Shown here: positions 47,601 through 60,600 of the stretch, one piece after another
How positions within the stretch are numbered: the first letter of the stretch is position 1
Layout: each line of letters begins with the position of its first letter
Assembly: GCA_019059635.1 (NCBI GenBank)
Contig: JAGVRJ010000004.1
Coordinates: 1,302,001-1,366,000, forward strand
Source: Proales similis
Taxonomy: Eukaryota > Rotifera > Eurotatoria > Ploima > Proalidae
Direction: 5' to 3'
DNA length: 64,000 nt
Program-made: the position numbers and the translations under genes
Notes under the pieces: generated by a model
The model's database searches: none
Told to the model about the DNA's origin: nothing
The model's input: only the letters and a program-made list of their open reading frames with translations

Positions 47601-48326
47601 GCTCATCTATAAACTGCTAGGGCATCGTCATATGTAGAGCTTTAAATAAAACTCTCATCTCTGCCATTCTCTTTGACTCTCTTTGGTAATTGCTCTCTTC
47701 CTCTCACAAATTCGCTCTCTCTCTTGCTTTCGATTCTCCATTCTCTCATTGTCTCGGTCCGCTCCATTCACCAGATCTGCGCAAGCAAGCAGACACTCAG
47801 GCGAATTTCAAAATGCCGGCAAAATGGAGAAAATCGAGAGCATTTAAATCGATGCTCATGCAAAAGCGAGCAAAAGACAGTTGCAATGACGTCGACACAC
47901 CAAATTATTTGGCTCATAATTTGTATTCGCGCCTATACCTGATTCTGAGCTAAGTCTCTCATTATGTGCCGATGAGGTGTACCACATAGAAAGTGGTCGG
48001 CCTGGGCTTCTGTCACTTTGAACCGGTGCGCTCTCTGAGGCGTTCGAACGTCAACATTCAACTTGCCCAGTTTGTCTTCTTAGTTCTGAGCTCGCACGGA
48101 CCATTGCGCTCTAACATTCGCTCTGCCTCCCTCTCTCTCTCTGCCGGGGCGTTCTCTTTTATCTTATCTATTTGGGCGTTGTTGTTCACGGTCAATACGA
48201 GTAGTTGGCGTTTTTCTCAATTCATAATTCGATTGAAAGTCTAGAAACTGATTATTTGCCGAATGATCATCTCGCAAAGGGCTGATGAGTAACGCTTCTA
48301 CATGGTCATCGATTACGTGCTGAGCG
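44617..48326. other. 3.7-kb non-coding divergent region Ena / PPP1R37
   Basis: No gene supported on either strand. It holds CT runs (45056-45088), a GT-rich stretch (45498-45530), (CA)n near 46092-46104, and scattered TTAATTA-like sites. It should contain the Ena promoter and leader, and the PPP1R37 promoter at the right end. Confidence 0.45.
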
Positions 48327-50490
48327 ATGAGCCTTATATACGATTTGACCAAATTTGCGTTCGGCAAATCGACAAGCTCCAGCTCAACTCAAGCTGAAAT
48401 GGCAGCTCAGTCGAGTGGCAGCGAATCGCAATCGACGTCACGTGCCGATCAAGAGATCATACTCCGAGCGCCAAAGCTCGAAGAAATAAAGTTCTTCACC
48501 GAGCCTCAGACAGAAGCGAGCTCTTCCACAATTCTAATCGACAGAGCGCTTCGTCTCAAGCACATGGAGCAGAAGACGCAGCGTCCGAAGAAGAAAGTTC
48601 GCTTTCCCGAGAACCTCATCAAAGACTACTCGGAGGCGCCCAAGCGAGGCTGGATGCCAGGCTCCTATTCGACAGCAGATCTTGTCCAGTCCTACGTGAG
48701 CTCGTGTGAGCGTCACAAGTGCAAGCCGCTCAACCGGCTCATTCCTCAACTAAAGGCTCTGCAAGATTTGGAATGCTCAAACGGCGAAAAGGTGAACGTG
48801 TTGAATTTGAAGAACGAACGCTTCGACTCGAGGCAAATGGAGTCGCTCGAGGAGATATTCAAGCGGCTATCGTTCAAAACTATCGATCTGGACTCGACCA
48901 GCTTCGATGACGACTTGACCGGCTCGACCCTGTTTGACATTCTCGAATACTACGACACGTGTGAACGACTCTTACTTGCAAACAACCGCGTGATTGGCTA
49001 CTTGGGCTGGCAGTCACTTTCAAAATACATTAGACAGGTAAAGCAGCTCAATTGCTCTAACTGAGCTCACTCACAACTAATTTGCGTTGTCTAGTCGACA
49101 AGTCTCGAATACGTTGATCTCCAGGCTCATTCCTTTCCCGAGCCGATCTACTTCACCTATTTGGCGCGAGCCATCCGCATGACCACTAGTCTCCGCGTGC
49201 TTCATCTGGAGCACTCAAACGTCCAAGGCCGCATGCTGCTGATGTTGGCCGCTGCCATGCGCGACAACACAGTCATCAAAGAGCTCTACTTGGCCGACAA
49301 CCGCCTGCAGGCGACCGACGGCCAGCCGTTGTGTGGCATTTTGAAAGAGAGCCGATCTCTTGAGCTGCTCGATTTGCACAGCAATTCATTGCAAGACGCC
49401 GGCATGTCGCACATTTGCAGCGCTCTGAGCGAGCTCAGCTCCGGCACGCCCGGAGTGAAGAGTTTGAATTTGGCCTACAACGGCATCACGTCGACCGGAT
49501 TCTCTTATCTATCCAAAGCTTTGGTAAGTCGATTGTCGCTCGAAAGCCAAGAATTAATCACCGAGTTGAAATGCTGTCCAGATTCACAACCAAAGCCTCG
49601 AGTCGTTGAACATTGGTCAGAACACTCTCACAAACGAATCGATGTTTGAGTTAAAAGACGCACTGATTGTAAATAAGCGAATGGCGAGTCTATTTTTATC
49701 GAAAACAAAGCTGAGCGACGAGGGCATCGTGGCACTCGCCGAGTACATTGCCGAAACACAGTCGCTCAGGCGACTCGACATTCGCGGCTTGGACATTCGA
49801 CTCGGTGGTCTGATGGCGTTGGCCTCTTCGCTTAAATTCAACAACACGTTGACCCGCATCGACATGGACCGAGAGCCCAAGAAGGAAAACAACGTAAAAC
49901 AGCAAAAAATTTCAATTTCGGCAGCAGCGAGCGTTTATCGTTGTCGTTTTTTGTTTCAGTTTAAGGACAGTCTAGAGACGTCGCGACGCTTGATTGCCGA
50001 AATTCAAGAGATTTGCACTCGGAATAGACGCGCTCAGCTCAATCGGGTCGCGTCTGAGAGTCAAGAACTGAAAGAGGACGAGCCAGAGCGGTCAAGCAGC
50101 AAATCGAAGCGATCGTCTGAAACTGGCGAATTCGAGCAGGAAATGTCAAGTCAACTAGTCGAAGGCGACGACTCGGATGATCAGCTGCTGCGCAAGATTC
50201 TGAGCAGGAAAAGCACTGCCACTCTGTTCTCGCCCAGCGTGTCGGTGAGCAGCAATTTAAACGAGCTGCTCTCGCTCACTGCTCAGCCATGCGATGCAGA
50301 CAAGCTCCAGTCAATACAGCTCTTGCTCGAGCAAATGATCGATAGAGTAGAGACTGATCTCAAGCAAACATCCAGGCCAGAGCCGGTGCCAGATCAACAA
50401 GCGCACGTTGATCATCTTGAACAGGTCGAGGCTTTGAGTCAAATTTGTTCAGATATCGACATGAATGAGGAGAACAGTGCGAGCAGCTAG
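48327..50490 (+). CDS. PPP1R37: PPP1R37 homologue, leucine-rich repeat PP1 regulator
   Basis: Four exons: 48327-49037, 49095-49523, 49582-49893, 49960-50490; 660 residues in frame. PPP1R37 binds and inhibits protein phosphatase 1. The PP1-docking RVxF motif is visible as KKKVRFPENLI (KVRF at residues 90-93), as in the vertebrate protein. Ribonuclease-inhibitor-type LRRs follow (LRVLHLEHSNVQGRMLLMLA; IKELYLADNRLQ; LELLDLHSNSLQDAGMSHIC; LNIGQNTLTNESM; LRRLDIRGLDIRLGGLMAL), closing with IDMDREPKKE, the family signature. The last exon is Ser/Glu-rich. Introns are 57-66 nt. Confidence 0.93.
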
Positions 50491-53400
50491 ATTTTGTTCA
50501 ACTGACGCCAGCCTCCGACAAACGGACGAGCGCGTCCGCTGCATACTATCTCTTCGTTGTTGCTTTTTGTACGTTTCTGGTCGTTGGTTTTTATTATTCA
50601 ATTTGAGCTTTGATTTACTGTCTCGCTGCGAGCGGAAATACTTTGAAAAGTCACAGACTTTTCCCAAATCTTCATCATTAAGTTACTAAGCCGGCCATTA
50701 AGTTTGATTGTATCGCTCGTTTGCCTTTGTTTCTGTTTCTCCTTGTCTAATTTCGCTGCTCTTTTTGTTTCTACTTTCTTCAAATTCGTTCACCTCCACT
50801 TGGCTCGCTCATTCTCTTGCTCTTCTTATTCACTTTTTTTTTTATCATCGTCACCGTCATCTTGTCAGCAGCTTCGTTTGGATCTATGTGCGAAACTCAG
50901 CTATCGGTTAAAAATAAAACAAATCCGTAAATGAACAATACAACCTCACTGGGCTTAGCCCAGAGCCGAATGAATTAATGAAGAAATTGCCGTGTCTTCA
51001 GAAACGTTTGGAGGGCATCTTTCTCTGTCTGATTAAAACGGAACTGGGTGACAGATATTGGCGAATGCATTTTACGCTCGACATATAAGGCCCTGATTAG
51101 CATATATGCGATATGGAAATAGATTCAGAGGGAACCTCCTGCTGGCCGCTCCTCTGTGGATCGCATGCGCTTACGTAATTGATCATGTCAGCATTCGCGT
51201 CAGATATTCCGTCCGATCGGCCTGACCCGGGCTCGCTCAGACCTTTCCTATTTGCTTCTGTGTCGTCTGCGTGTCTCTTATTCATGGCTCCACTTTTCCC
51301 TCGCCTCTAATCTCATCATCAATCCTCTCTCTGTGTCTTTTTCGCTCGCTTGTCTGCATGCTTGCTTTGCTTTTAATTGAACAATATGCAAACTTCCCCC
51401 TCAAACTTGTAGCCCATTTGGCATGCTAGCCATGGTCGGCTCTTTTTTTTTTATATTTTATTTGCTGCGCTTATGATTTCATTAACGTCTCATTCTACTC
51501 TGGCAGGCAAACGGCGTCCGAACCAAATGCCGGACGAGACATATTCGAGTGGAAAGCGCTCTTTCCTTAAATGAATCTCGCTTCCCGACCGAATTTCCGC
51601 CCTTTCTAAGATGTTTGCCAATTGGTGAGTGACGAACGCATGGGTGTGCGTCGACGAGAAGAAGAGAAAAACCGACCAACGATAAAGAGAGAGAGTTGAA
51701 CGAATCGTTGACTCTTTGCAGGCGTGAGCATTCGCTTGTGTGTGTGTGTGACCAGACAACGAAAATTCATGAATTTACAATCGAACAAGCAATTACTGAC
51801 TGTTTACCAGCTCGTTGCCGCCTCATTAATTTATCTGTTCTGATTTCCACTTCCGACTTTGGCCGGCTACTGTTTGCCGCGCAGCAGTCGAAGCCGCCGG
51901 CCAAAGTAGCAACACGTTAAATAATTCAACGGCGCGATTATTCACTCGGGCTTCGATTTGCCGCCAGTGTAGTCCGCTCTGCTTAAAACGACCTCAAACT
52001 CAAACGAGAGCCTTTCGAATTGAAGTGTAAATAGCAACTTAATCTGAGTCTCAATTTAAGCCCGGCCAGTCAACAAAAGTTGAAAATCAAATCAAATGAA
52101 GCCGATCGTTCAACAAGCGCCGCCAAGCAGAGTAAACAATCGTTCCAACAAGAGAAATAATAATTAAAAAATTAAATTGAAACGAATCTACGAGCTCATT
52201 GTTCATCTTGTTCTTCTTTTCTCAGGCCTTCAAGTGTCACTTACTTGGTCGGCTTTTTCTATTCGCATTCTGGCTCATTGCATCAATAGCTCTGCCTGGC
52301 CGTCTTTTCGCTTCTATTTTTAGTCAAGTTCTAAGGAACACAAGGAAGCCCAGATGGAGGCAATTGCTTGTGCAATTTACTCGGGCTCAGGGTGTTGAAA
52401 CGCCAAATTAATTGAAACCTGCCTCGTGCCGAGCTCGTCGATTGACTTTGTGACCGGCTGAATTGGATCAGTCTGATACACCTGTCCGTCTGGCTCATTA
52501 ATAAGCGCTTAAGACTTATTGCGTCTTGAGTGAATTCAGCAATGAAAGACGCAGTTTGACTGCTGTCGTTCAGATAGACATTTGAATGAGAGAAAGGAAA
52601 CGAGAGAGCATGGGAGAGAAGAAGAGGACGCGGACGACAGTGTGCGATTAGGACAAGAGTGAAGCACTTTAAGAATGACTGCTTGGACAGACAGGCCTCC
52701 TGTGGAGATACGAGAGAGAGAGAGAGAGAGAGCGCGGGCACAGACGCAGCGTGTAGCAGCAGTCTGACTCGAATATTCAGAAAAATAAAGTACACGACGA
52801 CACAAGGAGCCGCATGTTGGCTTTGTACTTGAAGCACTTTGCTCGGCAAATGTGCTGACCATTGGCCGGGCCCAAGTGCGTCAGTCGGTCAAATCGATCG
52901 ATTTAAATATTTAATTAAACCAACAGGCCGGTGTCATTTGCATGTGAATGCGTTCATTATTGATTTGATTATTTGCGACTCTTGAATGATAGCCAGAAGA
53001 GAAGGAGAACGTTGCACACAAAGCTACAACAGCTGTTTTAGTAAAAGTAGCCGTCTAGAGCTGGTGGATGAATAGCCTCAACAACTTCGATCGGCCTCAA
53101 ATCTTTGAGTTGGTCAAAAGTCAGAAAGAGAGAGAGAGAGAGAGCAAGACGGACAGAGAATGAGAAACAAGAGCGACACCTTTTAATTTGGATTCGATCT
53201 ATTTCGATTCGACTGGCACTTGTTAATCAAGTTGTCAATTGTTATGATTTCTGTTTTTATGACGAGTCTATTCAAACGAATACTTGAAACGTCTCTCTCT
53301 CTCTCTCTCAATACATTGGACTTTGACTTTTTTTGTTCAGATTTGAGAGAAAGGCACTCAAGCGACGCCGAGCAGTGTGCTGTGCTCAACCACTCCTCAT

Positions 53401-56400
53401 TGACTTTCTCGCCTTCGTTTGCTTTTTCGAATTGCAGTCGGCCATTCAAGTTTCTATTCTTTTCTGCTCCACTCACAGTGCCCCCCTACTCTCCCTCGCT
53501 CTCTTCCACTCTGCTTCTTTCAGTCTTAATCGGCCGATGTGGGCGTATAGAATTCGAATTATCTCGCAATTAGTAAGTTATTCAGCCTGTCTGACAGGCC
53601 ACGAGCCCTATTAGACTCACGCCCGCCCATTTATTCCGAGTCAAATATCATGTTTGCAAATAGATAAAAAAAAAAAACGAAAACGCTCAGACAGAAAGCA
53701 AGAGGCAGAGTGGAAAGATGATGAGAGGACTGCGAAGCAAACATGATCTTTGTTTACACGCGCATCTCCAGCACTCAAATTTAGGTCACTTATCTTATCT
53801 GGCTGACCGAGCTCCCTGCCAATGCCCATCTTTCTTTACATAACTGGGCATCTAGCGTCTGTGTATGTTTGTTCGTGTGCGCGCTCAAGATAGCCACTGC
53901 GCAAACTCCGGACAGAGCGGGTGCATCTGACTGTCGAACGCATTCACATTATGGTTCCAATTGATCGCATAGACGAGGTCGGACGCGCTTTAAATCGGTT
54001 AGCGTCATATTGGTTCAAATCAAACCGACATTCATTGCTGCTCTATGCCCTGATAGACCAAGCCGGTGTCAGGCAATATCTTCTTCGTATTAGAGCGTTC
54101 ATGATGAAGCTCGTTAGCAGCGAATGTTGGCCGCCTCAATTCGCCGCCCATCGCGCATCCATTCGCTTGCTCCGCGTGTTCTTTTGCCGATGATTGCCAG
54201 ATGCGATTGCAATCAAATTGCCTCAATCTGTGTTTACAGCTCGGCCGTACCGTTTATATTCGCCCATTCTCCACCAAATCCTCTTCTCCTTTTTCTTGTT
54301 GAATAACCACTCGAGAGTTTTCGAATGTTTTTGAAAATCGCTTCCATTTAAAGCACTGATTTTTAAATGAACCTGAGCGCCGACTTGAAAGCGATAGTCA
54401 CTTGAATCAGACTGACCAGCGTCCAATTGATCTCATATCTTAGATAAACAAAGAATTGGAATAGAGTGCGCACGCGCCAGAGAGAGAGAGAAGCTGAGAC
54501 GACCCGACAACAATGGCTGTCCACGCAAGTGGTAATCTCGTGATCGCTCAAGCCACAAATTGATGCTCGCAAATCAAAATAATTAACTCTGTTCGATTAG
54601 ACCCAGCGTGAGAGTGTTGTGGTTACATTTGTTCGAACGATTGTAGTTCGCCTCGATTTCGTGTATATTTGACATGCGTTTATTTGTTTAGTGCTCTTTT
54701 CCATTCAAAAATTCGAGCCCCGAAATGGATACTTGAGAGCATTGCTCCCTCGGCTCGCTCGAGTCGGACAAGTCCGAGCCAATTGTTGATTGTCTTTATT
54801 TCTCTCGAGTTTTCTTATTCTCTCTCTTTCTCTCTCTCAACTTTCTGATTGCTCTCGGATTTATCAATTTACAACGAGCAGGCCTCAAATCGGAGGATCA
54901 TCTCAACTCTTCAGTTCTTTTTTCATTCGGCCGATAATTCGATTCGATTATCTGGCCGCGTTAATTGGCAGAGAAAAGCGAGCATAGTTCGTTATTTAGA
55001 ACCACAGCTGCACAAATGCGGCTAATCGACAGACAACCGGAATATTGCAATATCGATTTAAGAAGGCCAGCGAGCCAAGGTTACGAAGAGATTATCAAGC
55101 CAACACCAGCATGCCTGTTCTATTCACTTTTCTCGATGCGTGCTCCGTTCCAAAAAGAGATAAGCCGATTAGACACACACACACGAGCTTGTGCAAGCGA
55201 TTGTTCATCTTCAATTTGATTAGGCAATCACACACACACACATCTTGATGAGTTATGGCCTAAAAGCGCTCTTCTCTCCTTCTTTTACTCTTTCTCTTGG
55301 TTCCTCCTGTTCTTTCTTCATCGGCGGCTGCTGTTGCTGCTCGTGCGATTACTTGCTCTTCTTTGTTCAGTTGAGAGTATGTGTCTGTTCTGGACTACCT
55401 TATGTCTATAATCTCGCACCCAGCAATGGCCTAGAGTATTTCAAACGAGTCTAATCGAACGGAAAAGAAAGCTTCCAGCGGCAGCGATTTCACGCTCCAG
55501 TCGAGCAATCGCGTTCGTGTAATTGCCGTCATCGTCCGACAAGGATCGCTGTAGTTCGATTCCGAGCTGTTTGCTCCTTAAACTCAACTTGTTCCATCTG
55601 CGCTGCCAAAAGAGTCTTTTGTTTAAACGGCCAGCTGCAATCTCAAATCGTGATTTTAGCTCTCTTACTTATTTCATGCCGCATCTTCTACTTGATGAAT
55701 TCTATATTTTTTTCTGCTTTCGACTCGCACGCGTGTGGTTTGAAGGCAATAGACGAGGCACTCACGAGTGTGTTTGGTGAGCTGGTTTTCAGCAAACGCT
55801 CGCTCTCTTAACTTTGTGTGTTGTTAATTGTTTCATTCTTCAAGCTCGTTCGATTAGTATGTGAGCAAATATTGCGTCTAATTGCGCTTCAAACTGGCGT
55901 ATTGGCCGACCGAACAAAATTAAGCATCGAATGGGTGAGGCGCGGCTCGAGTGGCCAACTACGATTGTTCGCCTGCACAATTTTAACTGCTGCCTCTCTG
56001 CTGCCGTTGGATGCTGCCGCTGATTAGGATGAGTTGGAATAGGGGAATGAGAAGGGAAAATTCACGATGCTGCTGCTGCTGATGATGATATGGCTAATGC
56101 AATTTGAACTCGAGAGGCATGAGCGTCTGATAAAAGCCAATTGAAGCGAGCTCTGCCTTCATCGGCCTTTATTGCCTTCTTTCAATAATTTTTCGACTTT
56201 CTCAACTCTCATTGCTGGCCGTCAGAGGTCAGACTGATGCGTCAGAATCGTCGTCATAATTAACATTCGCCTGCTCTCCCTCGTGATTTTCTCTTTTAAT
56301 TTTTAATGATCACATCACTAATTGAAAAATAACACAGAGAGAGAGAGAGGGAAGATTTTAATCCGTTGGCAGCTCTGATCTGTCGCATTCTCCAGTCATT

Positions 56401-57646
56401 TCTGTTTCAATTGGCTGCGATCAAATTCCTTTCCGCTTTTTGCTCACCTTCACGACTGCTCGACTTGGGCTTCGACCGCGTTGAGCAGCTTCAATTTTTT
56501 TTTTTAATTTTGCTTCCTGATTCGCTCTGGCGCTATTCGCGTCTCTCAAGTGTAATTTTCTCTCATTATGACTCTAATTTACGCTCGGCAATTCTCTTCT
56601 TTTCTGTTGCAGGCGCTCTGATTTCATTGTTATTCTTGTTGTAATCTGCACTGACACCGCTCATTTGTGTTGGCGTCATTTCGCGCAATATTTTCACAAC
56701 AATCCACGCCCGGCTATTCGCACGATCAAAAGCCGATGACTTTTGATTCAACGCGCCAAGTAATTAACTGATTTGCGTGCTTGCGTGTGAATATTTGGCC
56801 AACTGGACGCAAGCGAGCTTCCATCACTCTTACTTTGTGTGTGTGTGTGTTTGCTAAGCAGAGCACGCGTGAAAAATTTGAGATCTGGCGATCAACGAGC
56901 AAACAACTATTTAGTATTGGCAGTGGCAGCAACAAGCAAAAGGCCGTTACGTACAAATCTGCAGAGTATTTCGCCTCCTCTGACTAAAAATAGACGAAAA
57001 GCGAAGGTACGCAGGCGCAATACTCACTCAAGTGGCACAATCGGGCAGTTGGCTTCATCTGCGCACGAATCACTCTTTTCCTTTTATTTCGCTCGCTTCA
57101 TTCGATTAGGGAAGTTGGCTGACGCCGACCATGCATGCTGATCAGCGGCTGTGTGAGCTCATGCGATTATTAGACCAAAGCTGCTTTTGCACCAATGATC
57201 GATTTGTGCATTCGAATGATGCGCGTCCTCGCAGAGAAGATGCAAGCAGATCATCTGGTCGCAGTTATGTTATGTAACGCTTGTGCCTTTCTTTTAGACT
57301 CTTTGGACTTTCTAGCTCGTTGGCTATCAAGCTCGATTCCAGTCGATCATCGACCCGACCGAGCCAAGACAAACAACAGAGGAGCGGATAATTGCAAATA
57401 CTTGACGCGTCTGTTGCGAAATTTTCTGCCAAAGTGAATCGAATTAATTAGGAATGGTCGATTGAGACAGAATGCTTCTATGCCAGAACCGAACAACAAA
57501 TTGACTGCAATCAAAGAAACTTGAGAGAGAGCCACCGCAATAGAGCAACAGAGTGTTTGTCTATTCTGAATTAGCAGTCGTCGCAAAAACAGCACCAACA
57601 CGAAGCAGAAAGAGAGCGAAATGAATTAAAATTCGACGTTTGAAGA
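50491..57646. other. 7.2-kb stretch without recognisable genes upstream of neurexin
   Basis: I see no gene. The longest open frame (172 codons, minus, 52849-52331) is rich in Ser/Leu from a translated (GA)n repeat at about 52712-52731. Other simple repeats: GA near 53128-53145, CT near 53293-53310, CA near 55167-55178 and 55231-55243, GT near 56838-56851. AT-rich homeobox-like sites are frequent. Such a gap in a compact genome probably contains neurexin 5' UTR exons, enhancers or non-coding RNAs. Confidence 0.45.
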
Positions 57647-60600
57647 ATGAGGACAGTCGACAGAAATTCAAGTTCATCATTCAAGTCAAGTCGTCTGCGG
57701 CCGAGAGATGCCACTTCAAGTCAGATAAAGGCTCCGACACGCAAGGCCAACGCATTTGTTTATTTACTTTTATTCTATTTGATCAGCGTGACGGTAGCGC
57801 GCGGCGCACAGGCGTCCACTTATCGTCTGATGGGCGGCACAAGCTCATATGCACAGTACGCCGAGTGGCATCCGTGTCTAAACGGAACGCTAATATTCGA
57901 ATTCAACACGCACGAGCCGAACGGGCTATTACTTTACGCTCAATCGCTGCCCTACAAATATATTCAACTCAGCCTGGTAAACGGCCACTTGCACGCGCGT
58001 TTCCGCATCAGCGAACGGGACGATCCGCGCGGTGTTGTTCTGGTGCAGGAGAAAACACGGCTGAATGACCAGGCTTGGCATCGCGTCGAGCTGAAGCGAA
58101 TGAACGAACAGACCGTGCTCGAAGTAGACAAGGAGAAGCTGTTTCACGTGCATTTGGCAGCTGACCTTGCCGGCTACGATCTTTACTTTAGCAAACGCGC
58201 GCCATATCAGATCGGCGGCGAGGCGAACGCCAGAAATCTGCTCGCGTTCGGCGGCGTGCCAGAGAACATGCAAACGTTCGACCTATCGTACGGCACCGCT
58301 TTGTTCGAGACACGCTACAGCGGCCTGATAAGAAATGTGCGCTTGCTCAACTGCTCGTCGGCTTACATGATTAAGGCCCAAGTGATTGCAAGCAAAGGAG
58401 CCGTGTTCATCAGCGAGCAAGACGCATGCCACTCAAATCCGTGCATGAACAACGGCGTGTGTCTGGTGACTGGTCCCGGCCAGTTCGAGTGCGACTGCTC
58501 ATTGACTGACCACACTGGCAGTCTGTGCGAGCTATTGCGCCCCTTCGAACGTGTGGACGAGATTACTCTGACGGGCAAAGAGTATTTCTCATTCGAGATG
58601 CCTTCCTCTTCCACTTTCATTGTCACCTACGAGGAAGAGTTCAGTCTGGAGTTCAAAACAAGCCGATCAACCGGCCTGTTTGTCTACTCAGGTAAAGAGT
58701 CCTCGCGCTTTTTTTTTGCTGTACACAAACTGAATCAATCGAGAAAAGGTGACACGCATGACCATTTCGCACTGGGCCTTTTGGACGGCGCCTTGTTCTT
58801 CAGTATCAACATCAAAGGCCAAAAGTTCGAGCGGGCCATCACTGTGCCTGGCACTCATCTTTACAACAACCACTGGCACTCTGTAAAATTCAAGCGTCAA
58901 ATGAAAACGGTAAGTCAAAGCGCGAATCGTTCTCTTCATTCTTTCTCATTGCGTCATCTGGCTCGAATCTCTGCTCAGATTGAGGTGACCATCGACGACA
59001 TGCGGCGAGAGACGAGCAATCTCACCGGCGACTTCATTGCCATGCAGACTCGGCACATATTTGTGGGCGGCACTCCGCTGCAGGCAGGCATCAGTCGAGT
59101 CATAAGGAAAAATTTCGTCGGCTGCTTAAGAAACGTAAGTTGAGTGAAGCAATCTGCACCTGACTGTGAATCCGAGCTGAGCCGGTTTTCGTTTTAGCTT
59201 TTGTTCAAGACCGAGTCGATTTCGCTCAATCTGATCGAGCTGGCGGTCAACAACAGCAAATTCATCAAACAAGTGGGCCGCACGGAAAAGAGCTGTCACG
59301 AGGTCATTCAGCCTGTGACGTTCACGTCGGCCGATGCCTACATTCCCATTCACGTGTGGCGCGATTATCCCAAGCTTCGCTCGTTTGCCATCGAATTTCA
59401 AACGAGCGAGAACAACGGCATTCTTGCCTACGTGATGGGTCCTGCAAATCCGAGCGGGCACTCGCCTCCATCAGTGCATCGCGACTTTTTCTCACTTGAA
59501 ATACACAATCGCTTCTTGAACGCCTATTTGAGCATGGGCTCGCACTACATTCGTCACGAGGTCATTCACGAGCATGTGGCCGGCGGCAAATCGCATCAAG
59601 TGATTGTCGAGTTCGGAGATGAGCTGGCCACGTTCAGAGTGGACGGGCGGCATGAGACCACTGTGCGGTTGGAAGGAGCGAACCTCATGAACTTAGAGGG
59701 CCCATTGGTGATCGGCGGCATTTATCCGCAGCATCGAGCGGCGGCCGGCACCAATCCCTCGCAGCATTTGCCTCCTTACTTTTACTCGGGCATGCTAGAC
59801 CACGGCTACGTTGGCTGTGTACAAGACGTGGAGATAAACGGCGAGCTGATGAACTTGGCTCACTACGCCACCATTGAAGGTGTGAGCGGAGTAAACACCG
59901 AAATGTGTGTGCCCATGCCCAATCAGTGCGATATCGGCCACTGCATGAACGACGGTCTTTGCATGGAAGGCTGGAACCGTTTCATCTGCGACTGCTCGGC
60001 CACTGGCCACAACGGGCCCATCTGCAACCAACGTAATTATCATTCTGCTTCATTTTAGTTCGCATATTAGTTTGCATTTCGGCATTTTGCTTTAATTTCG
60101 AAGCGGCTCTGATCGCCGAGTTCAGTGGACACGAATTCATTCGGCTTCGATTCTCGCCCGAATGGAGCAGTGAGGCCGAGCATTTTTCTCTTCGTTTCAA
60201 GACCAACTCGGACAAGTATTTGATGCTGTTCAACACCAAGTCAGAGCTGAGCGAAGATTATCTCCAGCTCTCGCTTGAGAACACTCAAGTTCGGCTTTAC
60301 CTTCGAATCGGACAAACCGAAACGGTAACCGCCCGCCTCGACCTTGTTTGTGTTCTATTTGCTCATTTAGTTTGACACCATGATTGCTCAGGACATGTTC
60401 ACCAACGGTGGACTCAATGACGGCGAATGGCATTCTATTCGCCTCCTCCGAGAGGGCACTCGTCTCATTCTTCAGGTGGACAACGACGAGCCAATCACTG
60501 GTACGTAATCGGTCGCTTTGATTGCTCCTTCTCGCCTCGACTGCCCGCATGTATTGAATGAACGAATGAAGGCATGCTGAATGGACTTCCCTTTGCACAG

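Noticed and set aside
52331-52849. 172-codon minus-strand frame in the 7-kb gap
   Set aside because: Ser/Leu runs come from a translated GA repeat; no start context, splice sites or recognisable domain.
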